Source: CAYTZN01 sp964442495 (lineage in GTDB: Bacteria; Pseudomonadota; Gammaproteobacteria; Legionellales; Legionellaceae). Taken from it: a stretch of 64,000 bases of DNA. Location: the NCBI GenBank assembly GCA_964442495.1, contig CAYTZN010000002.1, positions 1 to 64,000 of the forward strand, written 5' to 3'. Shown here in pieces: positions 1-7,489 of this stretch. The notes under the pieces are model-generated. The model worked only from the letters and a program-made list of their open reading frames with translations. It had not been told where the DNA came from and did no database searches. Position 1 is the first letter of the stretch; each line of letters starts with the position of its first letter. Both the position numbers and the translations under genes were made by a program.

Positions 1-380
1 ATCGAACCCGCGTCCGCAAATCCTCTGCCGTCAGCTCTACATGCATAGCCTGGTCATTTAAGTTTAACCGAGGACCCTCCGACTGGCAGGATGGTACGCG
101 GCGATTCCCTAGGTTTTGCAACTTCATGCGGGACCAATAAAGTCACTAGCTTATCTTCTATGACCGTTGATTCGATACCAATAAGCGAGCTCGGTCAACG
201 GGGCGCCGGGTTTAAGCCAGCGCACGGCGACAAGTCACTAACACAGCTTACGCAGCGATAGCTACCTCGTCAAAGTTTGCATTGTTTGCATTTATGTTTA
301 TTTGAGTCTGTTTTACGAGAGTTCTCATTCTCGGCATGCACCTCAAGTTTCGCAACCCACGTCGAAACCAGGTCGCCCCC
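1..380 (-). ncRNA. ssrA: tmRNA (ssrA), 3' end cut off by the window edge
   Basis: Read on the minus strand, this stretch begins GGGGGCGACCTGGTTTCGAC at 380 and continues with TTGCGAAACTTGAGGTGCATGCCGAG, both characteristic of the tmRNA 5' domain. It ends at base 1 with GCGGACGCGGGTTCGAT, the T-arm of the tRNA-like domain, so roughly the last 20 bases with the CCA end lie outside. A short reading frame starting with resume codon GCA at 289 encodes ANNANFDEVAIAA and stops at 248-250. tmRNA with SmpB rescues stalled ribosomes and tags the nascent chain for proteolysis. The stretch is richer in GC than its neighbours and has no long ORF, as expected for structural RNA. A TATACT box on the minus strand (396-401) may belong to its promoter; mature 5' end is taken as 380 after RNase P cleavage. 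Confidence 0.96.
248..289 (-). other. tmRNA proteolysis-tag reading frame
   Basis: Thirteen codons from resume codon GCA (289) to TAA (250-248) encode ANNANFDEVAIAA. The Ala-Ala C-terminus preceded by a small or hydrophobic residue is the usual degron recognised by ClpXP-type proteases. The ending AIAA resembles, as I recall them, tags from Legionella tmRNAs. Position within the RNA (about 90 nt from the 5' end) is normal. Confidence 0.9.
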
Positions 381-501
381 TATTTGTACACTTTAAGTAT
401 AACATATAAAATGCTTAAATGAGACGTATTAACGCGGAAAGCAACCTTTTATCAGATAACGCCATTTTGATTAAATTATGAGCTAAAAATTCAATTAAAA
501 A

Positions 502-530
502 TTGACTTGAACAAATATTAATCATATAAT
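502..530 (+). promoter_or_regulatory. Strong sigma-70 promoter upstream of the 561/731 genes
   Basis: TTGACT at 502-507 and TATAAT at 525-530 are separated by exactly 17 bases; transcription would start near 537. The first coding start downstream with good ribosome-binding sequence is at 731, so the transcript has a leader of nearly 200 nt that holds the 57-codon frame at 561-734. The rest of the gap between the tmRNA and 731 shows no other feature that I can support. Confidence 0.7.
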
Positions 531-560
531 CCAGGCTCGTCAAATAAATACGAAACCACT

Positions 561-734
561 ATGCTAAAGAAGTGTGAGACGCATTTAACCATGTTTATAA
601 AGCCCCGCCCTTTACTAAAAGACGGTAATAACCTCAAATTAAACAATGCGATACCAACGCACACGACTGTAAATACCTCACTTAAACATGCAGATAAATA
701 TTACCGCATCTGTTCAAACTGGAGCTATGCATGA
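561..734 (+). CDS. 57-residue leader ORF coupled to the next gene (uncertain)
   Basis: An ATG at 561, about 25 nt after the predicted transcription start, opens 57 codons. The stop TGA at 732-734 overlaps the ATG of the next gene in an ATGA arrangement, the usual geometry for translational coupling. The product would be basic, with no signal peptide and no recognisable domain. Against it: no clear Shine-Dalgarno sequence precedes 561, and the composition is not distinctive. It may be a real small protein, a regulatory upstream frame, or chance. Confidence 0.3.
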   Translation: MLKKCETHLTMFIKPRPLLKDGNNLKLNNAIPTHTTVNTSLKHADKYYRICSNWSYA

Positions 735-1684
735 AAGACACGGCCATTGGACCGGTTTTACCCTTAGACGACGTGATAGCTCTGAGTGCCAAAGAAGACC
801 TTTTTTATGAATATTTAAGCCAGGTGTCTCCTGACGAAATTGCAGCGCTATTATCACCTGAACAAGCATTAAAAGAAGATTTTGTAATTTGTGTGCTTAA
901 AATTAGCTTACTCTATGAAACAATCGCTACAGAGGTAAAAAAAGCTCGCACCTTTTGGGATACAGCATGGAAAACATTAGGCAAGACACAACACGGCAAA
1001 GAATATCCCACACTTTCAAATTTAGACACCTACACACTGTACAGTGGAAAATTTTTATACTACGAATATCAAAAAATTAAAGCATGCAAAGCGTTAAAAC
1101 CAGAACACACCGAAACCTCCCCTGCTTTTCAAAAATCATATCTATGGCATGCAGCAAACGTCTTTCGTTACTATGAAGCAATGGACGTGCTTTGTTGGGA
1201 AATGGTTCATGGGGAATACAGCAAACCAGTACGATTAAGCAGACCGGCCATTGCTCTTGCCCAGCAAGCAGCAAAAGATTATCTTGCCCCAGGTTTTGCC
1301 TTATTAGCTAAAATCTCTAACTCCTGCGCCGCTCAATTAGAAAAAGCAGAACCATCAGAGCCTTTGCAACTTTATGCCAAAAGTTATGTTGCAATAGAAA
1401 AAACCGAACAAACACTTCAAGAATCAGGAGAGGCTATTGCTATTGCCTATGACTTTAGACCCTTTCACACAGCCAATAGTTATATAAAAAGTTTTGAAGA
1501 AGCCAAAAAAACCATTTTTAGTAACATGATGGCAACACTTTCTCAAAAATTTCCCAAGGCTCCCTTTTTCGTGGACAAAAAAACGCCCAAGCAGCTGAAT
1601 GAACGGGCAGTAAGAGAATTTATTCGGATAATAAAGGAAATGGAAGAGCCTCCGATGGAGGCTCTTTCCATGCAAAATACCTAG
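731..1684 (+). CDS. Unknown 317-residue protein, possible Dot/Icm substrate
   Basis: I do not recognise this family. The start at 731 has GGAG seven bases upstream. The protein looks soluble and mostly helical, with no signal peptide or membrane segment. It has a tyrosine-rich central part (residues about 95-155) and a Lys/Glu-rich C-terminus containing KEMEEPPMEAL, an acidic patch within the last 20 residues as in many Dot/Icm substrates. It stands alone on its strand behind the 502-530 promoter and faces the unknown minus-strand gene 1699-2763. A near-perfect hairpin lies inside its last codons. An effector role is inference from lineage and C-terminal composition only. Confidence 0.75.
   Translation: MKDTAIGPVLPLDDVIALSAKEDLFYEYLSQVSPDEIAALLSPEQALKEDFVICVLKISLLYETIATEVKKARTFWDTAWKTLGKTQHGKEYPTLSNLDTYTLYSGKFLYYEYQKIKACKALKPEHTETSPAFQKSYLWHAANVFRYYEAMDVLCWEMVHGEYSKPVRLSRPAIALAQQAAKDYLAPGFALLAKISNSCAAQLEKAEPSEPLQLYAKSYVAIEKTEQTLQESGEAIAIAYDFRPFHTANSYIKSFEEAKKTIFSNMMATLSQKFPKAPFFVDKKTPKQLNERAVREFIRIIKEMEEPPMEALSMQNT
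1644..1666 (+). terminator. 10-bp hairpin inside the 3' end of the 731 gene
   Basis: AAGAGCCTCC, a GAT loop and GGAGGCTCTT form a perfect 10-bp stem at 1644-1666. It is followed only by TCC, not a T-run. It falls within the last 14 codons of the 317-residue gene, between two convergent genes, so it could act as a weak two-way terminator or protect the mRNA end. The lack of a T-tract makes intrinsic termination uncertain. Confidence 0.35.
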
Positions 1685-1698
1685 CGTCGTTATTACCC

Positions 1699-2763
1699 TT
1701 ATGGTTTCATAGGATTAAGGGGTGAGTCTTCTACTGCCTCACCGGCTTCCTCATCACCCTCATCCAAAACTCTTTCCTCAAGGGTTTTAGGCTCGGCAGA
1801 TATTTTTTCGAAAGACGCACCAAAGTGGCTTGCTGCTGAGGCACTTGAAGAGGCCTGCTTTTCAGCCGCAAGAGCCTCTTCAGAGCTTTTATACCATACA
1901 GGAGGCACACTCACCATAGGCCAATTGTAGGGGTTTTTATCTGATTTATCCTCTAAAGCAATTGAATGGAGATCAACGGGTTGCTTTCGATGTTTACCCC
2001 CGCCACCCTCCTTTTTTGCCTCATAGAACTTAATAAACTCTTCATTTGGAAAAATCACTTCCAATCGAGGCTGAATTTGAGAGACTGAAGCCGCCGCAAA
2101 TGATCGATTATTTGAGCAAACCCAGGCGCCCTTATGATAAAAAACACCCACGTTGACAACGTCTTTGCTCAAACGCCCTTCTTTTATTTCCTTTCCTACT
2201 TGTTGAACTGATTTGCCCAGAATATCTGAGCTCGATGTCGATGTATTAGGGGTTGCACTAAATTTGTTTTCAGCCTTGGTTTGAGAAAAATGAGGCCGCC
2301 AAGGATCGCCACCTTTTTTCAATAAAGCGTCAATTCCCAGCACAGGATCAGGCAAACTAGCGTCAATATCTGTTCGAAATTTTTTAATGTAACCTTTTGT
2401 TATTTTTTCTACATCTTTGGAAGAAATATCAGCGGAGGTTGCCTTTTTCATCAGCTCAAGAAACCGTTTATCAAACACTAATCGTGCCGCTTCTGCCGTA
2501 ACTGGAATTACGGCTTGTATCGTTGCTTCTTCCTCATCACTATGTTCAAAACCAATTTTTTTTAAATAATCTTTTGTCGACGCCAATGTTCTTTCAGCAT
2601 CTTGCTGTAAATGATAAAAATTTTTTGCCAGAGAGCCATCACTTGACTCAAGAATCATTCCGCTCACAGTCCCGATAGCTTTTATCCTGTTTTGCAGGTC
2701 CTCGATGAGAGTTTTTAAGCCAAGAACCTCTGGTGTTTGCTCAAATTCCCGATGTTTCACCAT
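1699..2763 (-). CDS. Unknown 354-residue protein with ParB-like segment and acidic tail
   Basis: The start has GGGAG nine bases upstream. The N-terminal half is helical and charged. Residues about 185-245 read ILGKSVQQVGKEIKEGRLS, then VGVFYHKGAWVCSNNRSFAA. This layout (a helix, a small strand with 'G-x-W', then an N-N-R-S/DNRR-like motif) recalls ParB-like nuclease/toxin folds in which 'dNRRl.A' is conserved. The last 60 residues are low-complexity Ser/Ala followed by a glutamate-rich stretch (EERVLDEGDEEAGEAVED), which fits the E-block of Dot/Icm substrates. No signal peptide or membrane helix. The fold assignment is tentative; the secreted-effector idea is inference. Confidence 0.75.
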   Translation of the reverse strand: MVKHREFEQTPEVLGLKTLIEDLQNRIKAIGTVSGMILESSDGSLAKNFYHLQQDAERTLASTKDYLKKIGFEHSDEEEATIQAVIPVTAEAARLVFDKRFLELMKKATSADISSKDVEKITKGYIKKFRTDIDASLPDPVLGIDALLKKGGDPWRPHFSQTKAENKFSATPNTSTSSSDILGKSVQQVGKEIKEGRLSKDVVNVGVFYHKGAWVCSNNRSFAAASVSQIQPRLEVIFPNEEFIKFYEAKKEGGGGKHRKQPVDLHSIALEDKSDKNPYNWPMVSVPPVWYKSSEEALAAEKQASSSASAASHFGASFEKISAEPKTLEERVLDEGDEEAGEAVEDSPLNPMKP

Positions 2764-2811
2764 GATAATGAGCTCCCATTTAAACTAAAGTCACAATGCT
2801 CTTATTGGTTA

Positions 2812-2841
2812 ATTATAGAACAAAATATAAATAGGGGTTAA
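2812..2841 (-). promoter_or_regulatory. Predicted promoter of the 354-residue gene
   Basis: On the minus strand TATAAT occupies 2817-2812, preceded 18 bases earlier by TTAACC (2841-2836), a four-of-six match to the -35 box. Transcription would start about 40 bases before the start codon at 2763. The remaining AT-rich sequence up to the tRNA at 2996 shows nothing else. Confidence 0.5.
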
Positions 2842-2995
2842 CATGAGGGCAATGAAAAAAATCAAAGAAACAAACACCACAAAAATGGTAAAGTATTAAG
2901 AGAATATAGTTTATATATATAAAGAAATATTTATATAAAAATCATAAGATTAGATAAGATTGCGAACCATTAATAACTATTATAAAATATCATAA

Positions 2996-3082
2996 TGGTA
3001 CCGAGAAGAGGACTCGAACCTCCACGGGGTTGCCCCCACTAGCACCTGAAGCTAGCGTGTCTACCAATTCCACCACCTCGGC
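2996..3082 (-). tRNA. tRNA-Leu(CAG)
   Basis: Minus strand from 3082: acceptor GCCGAGG, D-arm with AATTGGTAGACAC, anticodon stem-loop CTAGC-TTCAGGT-GCTAG giving anticodon CAG, long variable arm GTGGGGGCAACCCCG typical of leucine tRNAs, T-loop GGTTCGAGTCC, acceptor 3' strand and encoded CCA (2998-2996). G1-T72 is a wobble pair. It decodes CUG. An ORF running through it on the plus strand (from 3030) is therefore not coding at its 5' end. Confidence 0.97.
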
Positions 3083-3158
3083 AATCGACGCTAAATTACT
3101 CAAGTTTATATGCCCTGTCAATTACTATTTCATAGGAATACCTCATTTGAATGAGCTC

Positions 3159-3971
3159 ATGCACAAACCGAATGTTTTGATGAAAGAACCCTTTGGTTTT
3201 TTAAACCACTTGGAAAAAGCCATTGATGCATATTTTGCCTATATGCCAAGACCGTGCCCAACAGCACAAAACATATCCAGCAGTTATCTCGTTGCTCATC
3301 GAGGAGCGCATGACAATAATCACCTTATCCAAGAAAACACACACGCGGCATTCAAAACGGCTTTAGCTTTAGGCTGTTATGGCATTGAATTTGATGTGCA
3401 CGCCTCAGCGGACGATGTTTTAGTGGTCAATCATGATTTAACATTAAAACGGTTATGGGGACATGATATTGATATTCAGTCCTACACCTTCAAAGAACTT
3501 CGTGCCCATGCACCTGCGTTACCCAGTTTAGCGGAGGTTATTGCCCAATATGGCAAACGAATACATTTATTCATTGAGCTTAAAGCGCCCTTTAATGCCG
3601 TTGCAACCTTGGCCGACGCACTAAAAGAACTAACCCCTTGTTTAGACTATCATTTACTAAGCCTTGATGACACGCTATTACCCGCGCTAAGCCTATTTCC
3701 AAAGCAAGCCTTGCTTTTAGTGCCTGAGCACAACAATGTCAATGCTTTTTATAACCTCACCCTAAAGCACCAATATGGGGGCATCCTTAGCCACTATGCC
3801 TTGTTAAGCGCTCAGAAAATAAAACAACTGAAAGCCGCCCAACAAATGGTAGGGGTTGGTTTTGTAAACTCAAAATTTAGCTTATACCGCGAAATTAATC
3901 GCGGCATTCCGTATTTGTTTACCAATAATGCCTTAGCTGTAAGTGCTTATTTAAAGGCATTACGTGGTTAA
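3159..3971 (+). CDS. Glycerophosphodiester phosphodiesterase family protein
   Basis: The protein carries the GDPD signature in order: VAHRGAH, then ENTHAAFKTALALG, IEFDVHAS and VVNHDLT, with a C-terminal IELKAP segment. The His pair and the Glu/Asp metal ligands of this TIM-barrel hydrolase are all present. It would hydrolyse glycerophosphodiesters to glycerol-3-phosphate and an alcohol. No signal peptide is evident, so a cytoplasmic form (GlpQ2/UgpQ type) is likely. The frame is open upstream into the tRNA gene, so the start must lie after 3083. ATG 3159 is used here, but TTG 3147 has a better-placed AGGA and ATG 3180 is also possible. The stop overlaps that of fumC by three bases. Confidence 0.85.
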   Translation: MHKPNVLMKEPFGFLNHLEKAIDAYFAYMPRPCPTAQNISSSYLVAHRGAHDNNHLIQENTHAAFKTALALGCYGIEFDVHASADDVLVVNHDLTLKRLWGHDIDIQSYTFKELRAHAPALPSLAEVIAQYGKRIHLFIELKAPFNAVATLADALKELTPCLDYHLLSLDDTLLPALSLFPKQALLLVPEHNNVNAFYNLTLKHQYGGILSHYALLSAQKIKQLKAAQQMVGVGFVNSKFSLYREINRGIPYLFTNNALAVSAYLKALRG

Positions 3972-5365
3972 CCTTTAGAAGCCCCTATCATTTCTTCAGG
4001 TTTAACAAAAGCTGCGAATTGCTCAGCGGTTAAAAACCCAAGCTTCACTGCCGCCGCCTGCAATGATGTATTTTCCGCGTGCGCCAATTTTGCAATTTTA
4101 GCGGCTTTGTCATACCCGATATGTTGATTCAATGCCGTTACCAACATCAATGAATTCTCTAAGTAATGATCAATACGCTCTTTATTAGCCTCGAGCCCCT
4201 CAACACAAAATTCTTGGAAAGAGCGGCAGGTATCAGCCAATAAATTCAGTGAATGCAAAACATTAAAAATAATCACGGGCTTAAAAACGTTTAATTCAAA
4301 GTTACCCTGACTATCAGCTATTGCAACCGTTGTATCGTTTCCAATGACTTGAGTACACACCATGGTCATGGCTTCTGCCTGAGTAGGGTTTACTTTACCC
4401 GGCATGATAGAAGAACCTGGCTCATTTTCAGGCAAAATTAATTCACCAAGCCCACAACGAGGGCCTGAACCCAACCACCGTAAGTCGTTTGCAATTTTCA
4501 TTAACGCACAAGCAAGTGCTTTTAATGTACTGTGCGCCATGACCAATGACTCATGCGATGAAAGGGCTGCAAATTTGTTGGGCGCCGAAATAAACGGCAG
4601 CGCTGTAATGTCTGCAATGTGTGCAGCCGCTTTTTTTGCAAAGTCTCTGTGTGTATTAAGCCCAGTTCCTACTGCAGTTCCTCCTAGGGCCAATTCGTAC
4701 AACTCAGGCAAGACCGCCTCAAAACGCAGAATGCACGCATCCAATTGCGCGACATAACCTGAAAACTCTTGGCCGAGGGTTAAGGGGACCGCATCTTGTA
4801 AATGTGTGCGGCCTATTTTAATGATGTCTTTAAATACATGCATCTTTACGGCCAATCCGTCACGTAACTCACGAACAGCTGGCAGTAATTTTTGCTGAAA
4901 GGCAAGTGCTGCGGCAATATGCATAGCAGTAGGAAATGTATCGTTTGAAGACTGTGACATATTCACATCATCATTTGGATGAATGGGTGATTTACTTCCC
5001 ATAATCCCACCAGCCATCTCAATGGCGCGATTAGAAATAACCTCGTTGGCATTCATGTTAGATTGTGTACCACTTCCAGTTTGCCAAACATGCAAAGGAA
5101 AATGAGCGTCCAGTTGTCCCGCACTCACTTCATCAGCTGCTTGAACAATCAGCGTCGCTTTTTCTTTAGATAATTTACCCAATTCAAAATTTGTTAATGC
5201 GGCGGCTTTTTTTAATAGTCCAAAAGCATGAGTCACTTCGCGCGGCATAATGTCGTGACCAATATTAAAATGATGCAATGAACGCTCAGTTTGTGCACCC
5301 CAATATTTGTCGGCTGCTACAAGAATTTCGCCCATGCTGTCTGTTTCGATGCGTGTTTTACCCAT
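3968..5365 (-). CDS. fumC: Fumarate hydratase class II
   Basis: Catalyses reversible hydration of fumarate to L-malate in the TCA cycle without an iron-sulfur cluster. The aspartase/fumarase signature GSSIMPGKVNP and the substrate-site segments GSGTQSNMNANEV and HPNDDVNMSQSSND are intact. From ATG 5365 (MGKTRIETDSMGEI) the product is 465 residues, normal for FumC. The frame stays open upstream to 5503, but those residues are not family-like and would run into the rsmE start, so 5365 is chosen. The gene ends convergently against the GDPD gene and is divergent from rsmE. Confidence 0.97.
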   Translation of the reverse strand: MGKTRIETDSMGEILVAADKYWGAQTERSLHHFNIGHDIMPREVTHAFGLLKKAAALTNFELGKLSKEKATLIVQAADEVSAGQLDAHFPLHVWQTGSGTQSNMNANEVISNRAIEMAGGIMGSKSPIHPNDDVNMSQSSNDTFPTAMHIAAALAFQQKLLPAVRELRDGLAVKMHVFKDIIKIGRTHLQDAVPLTLGQEFSGYVAQLDACILRFEAVLPELYELALGGTAVGTGLNTHRDFAKKAAAHIADITALPFISAPNKFAALSSHESLVMAHSTLKALACALMKIANDLRWLGSGPRCGLGELILPENEPGSSIMPGKVNPTQAEAMTMVCTQVIGNDTTVAIADSQGNFELNVFKPVIIFNVLHSLNLLADTCRSFQEFCVEGLEANKERIDHYLENSLMLVTALNQHIGYDKAAKIAKLAHAENTSLQAAAVKLGFLTAEQFAAFVKPEEMIGASKG

Positions 5366-5479
5366 GGTGTACTTTCTCTCACTTATAAAAAATTGTCGCC
5401 ATTTTATCATAATTAAAGGGACTGCTGTCATATCCATTTCAGGATATACTAATAGCTCTTTCACCTTTGAGTTACGCCC

Positions 5480-6205
5480 TTGAGAACCGTACGGATTTAT
5501 CAACCAGGCCCTTATGAAAAAGGCAGCTCACTGATGCTTTCACCCGCGGCAAGTCAGCATGTAGGTGTCGTGCTTCGCATGCAGCCAGGCGAGGCCTTAA
5601 CCCTTTTTTGTGGGGATGACCGTGAATTTTCTGCCACTATTTTAACAGTAGATAAAAAGAAAGTGACGGTCACCATTGATGAAGCTCACTCGATCAATCG
5701 GGAGTCTTCACGCATCATTCACTTAGCTCAAGCGGTATCTAAAGGCGAGCGCATGGAGTGGGTCATCCAAAAAGCTGTCGAATTAGGTGTGACAAGCATT
5801 ACGCCCTTAATAACCGCGCATTGCGTGGTGCGCCTTGATAAAGAGCGCTCCAATAAAAAACAAGCGCAATGGCAAGCCATCGCTATTGCCGCTTGTGAGC
5901 AATCAGGCCGTACCCGCGTTCCGACCGTTCACCCCCTCTGCTCTTTCGAGAATTTTTTACAAGAAAACCGCGCCAGCACCAACCTAATACTACACCCCCA
6001 CGCCACGAAAACACTGAAAGACATAACCGTTAAAGATGACATAGCTTTGTTGATTGGCCCCGAAGGTGGACTAAGCGAGCAGGAAATTCATTTGGCTCAA
6101 AATGCCAGGTTTAAGGCCATACGTTTGGGCCCACGCGTGTTAAGAACGGAAACGGCGGCCATTGTTGCCTTGGGGGTTTTGCAAGCATTAAGTGGCGACC
6201 TATAA
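5480..6205 (+). CDS. rsmE: 16S rRNA (uracil1498-N3)-methyltransferase
   Basis: SPOUT-family enzyme that methylates U1498 of 16S rRNA using S-adenosylmethionine. The N-terminal PUA-like part begins MRTVRIYQPGPY, as in family members. The C-terminal trefoil knot shows LLIGPEGGLSEQE and LGPRVLRTETAA, the SAM-binding loops. At 241 residues it is full length. The start must be TTG at 5480, because an in-frame TGA lies at 5468 and only GTT, ACG and CCC codons lie between. No good ribosome-binding sequence is visible. Divergent from fumC. Confidence 0.95.
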   Translation: MRTVRIYQPGPYEKGSSLMLSPAASQHVGVVLRMQPGEALTLFCGDDREFSATILTVDKKKVTVTIDEAHSINRESSRIIHLAQAVSKGERMEWVIQKAVELGVTSITPLITAHCVVRLDKERSNKKQAQWQAIAIAACEQSGRTRVPTVHPLCSFENFLQENRASTNLILHPHATKTLKDITVKDDIALLIGPEGGLSEQEIHLAQNARFKAIRLGPRVLRTETAAIVALGVLQALSGDL

Positions 6206-6235
6206 CTTGCGCGCTTAAAAACAAGGGCCGAGATA

Positions 6236-6265
6236 TCGCAAAAGACGCGCTAACGGGTATATAAT
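6236..6265 (+). promoter_or_regulatory. Predicted trxA promoter
   Basis: TATAAT at 6260-6265 is preceded by TCGCAA (6236-6241) with 18 bases between. The -10 box is perfect and the -35 weak. It lies between the rsmE stop and the trxA start, giving a leader of about 28 nt with GAGG before the ATG. Confidence 0.5.
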
Positions 6266-6299
6266 GAAAGATTAACCACGCATATTCATTGAGGTTTTT

Positions 6300-6626
6300 A
6301 TGAGCGATAACATTAAAGCAGTAACTGATTTAAGTTTTGAAGAAGACGTATTGAATGCTGGAAAACCCGTTTTAGTTGATTTTTGGGCTGAATGGTGCGG
6401 TCCTTGCCGTGCGTTAGGTCCTGTTTTAGAAGAAGTGGCGGAAAGCCATGGCGAGAAAGTCACGTTTGCCAAAATGAACATCGATGAAAACCCCCAAACA
6501 CCGTCTAAATATGGCGTTATGAGCATTCCCACACTCATTTTATTTAAAAATGGGCAAGTGGAAGCCATTAAAATGGGCCTGCTTTCCAAACCACAATTAA
6601 GTGCCTTTGTAGACAGTAACACCTAA
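6300..6626 (+). CDS. trxA: Thioredoxin
   Basis: Small cytoplasmic dithiol oxidoreductase, 108 residues, with the active site WCGPC (Cys33 and Cys36), the preceding LVDFWAEW strand and the cis-proline loop MSIPTL. It reduces disulfides in ribonucleotide reductase, methionine sulfoxide reductases and others, and is itself reduced by thioredoxin reductase. GAGG lies nine bases before the ATG. It has its own predicted promoter. In many gammaproteobacteria trxA sits just upstream of rho; here an extra minus-strand gene separates the two. Confidence 0.97.
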   Translation: MSDNIKAVTDLSFEEDVLNAGKPVLVDFWAEWCGPCRALGPVLEEVAESHGEKVTFAKMNIDENPQTPSKYGVMSIPTLILFKNGQVEAIKMGLLSKPQLSAFVDSNT

Positions 6627-6696
6627 AAAACGCTTATAATCTAGCCCAGCGCCCCGAGTGAGGGCGCATCTACTCCACACACAGCTGCTAAAAATC

Positions 6697-7215
6697 TCAC
6701 CTGTTCCCGAAAGATCGTGTAAGCAGTGCCTCATCATTGTCTTCAGATAAAGACTCTATTTTCGTAAATAAAACATCATAGGTAACATTCCAATCGCCCT
6801 CAGAAAAAATCCGAACATCCGCGTTCTTTTTAGATGGACGAATCCTCTCATCATTAAGAGGCTTTATGTGCTTAAGGTAATTTGTTAAACAAGCCTCAAG
6901 ATCTTTGGGATTTTTTTCTAAAAAATGGCTTAAACAAGTATCCGAAGCACACTCCATAAATAGTTTTATATCAAACTTCTTACACAAGTCTTGATTTAAA
7001 AATAATTGGGAACCATAAACAAACATCACACAAACATTCGTCTTTTCTATTTTATCAAGCAACGCGCCATGATTAGGTTCATGCAATGCAGTACTTTCGC
7101 AGGCTTCAGAATAAACAACAACGCTATACTTTTTCATTCGTCTATCTTCAACCATTTTATCAACGAATGATTTCAGGGGGGCACCAATAGGACCACACAC
7201 AGCTATAATGATCAT
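6697..7215 (-). CDS. Uridine-kinase-like protein with a degenerate P-loop
   Basis: The C-terminal half follows uridine kinase: a lid-like region KDLEACLTNYLKHIKPLNDE, then RPSKKNADVRIFSEG, matching the family's 'EPSKRYADiIiPeG'. The N-terminus starts MIIIAVCGPIGAPLKS exactly where GxxGSGKT should be, but the invariant Gly-Lys is replaced by Pro-Leu. Nucleotide binding through a normal Walker A is therefore unlikely. It could be a dead kinase, a protein recruited to another role, or a decaying gene kept open. It is inserted between trxA and rho on the opposite strand. ATG 7215 is preferred over TTG 7227; neither has a strong ribosome-binding site. Confidence 0.75.
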   Translation of the reverse strand: MIIIAVCGPIGAPLKSFVDKMVEDRRMKKYSVVVYSEACESTALHEPNHGALLDKIEKTNVCVMFVYGSQLFLNQDLCKKFDIKLFMECASDTCLSHFLEKNPKDLEACLTNYLKHIKPLNDERIRPSKKNADVRIFSEGDWNVTYDVLFTKIESLSEDNDEALLTRSFGNR

Positions 7216-7489
7216 TTTTTTAACCAAAAGTTAAATTGAAGCCCATTATAGTTTTTGTATTAAAAATATTCAATAGTGTCTTGCTTTAAACAAATAGAAT
7301 TCTTGCTTATAAAGATATGTTATTTACAAAAAATATGTGATAGCATTAAGATTCTGTGTATGGTACATTTTTTCTTGTAACTTATGACTAGTTGTCAAAG
7401 TACCTATAGCAGCAGCTCGTCGAGCTGACCTTCCTGTGAAAACTACCCTGGATATCCATATCATTTAACCAACACATCAAGTGAGAAGT

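Noticed and set aside
3030..3158. 5' extension of the GDPD frame
   Set aside because: It runs through the tRNA-Leu gene and lacks family-like residues.
6649..6667. GCGCCC/GGGCGC hairpin after trxA
   Set aside because: Six base pairs and no T-tract; too weak to annotate as a terminator.
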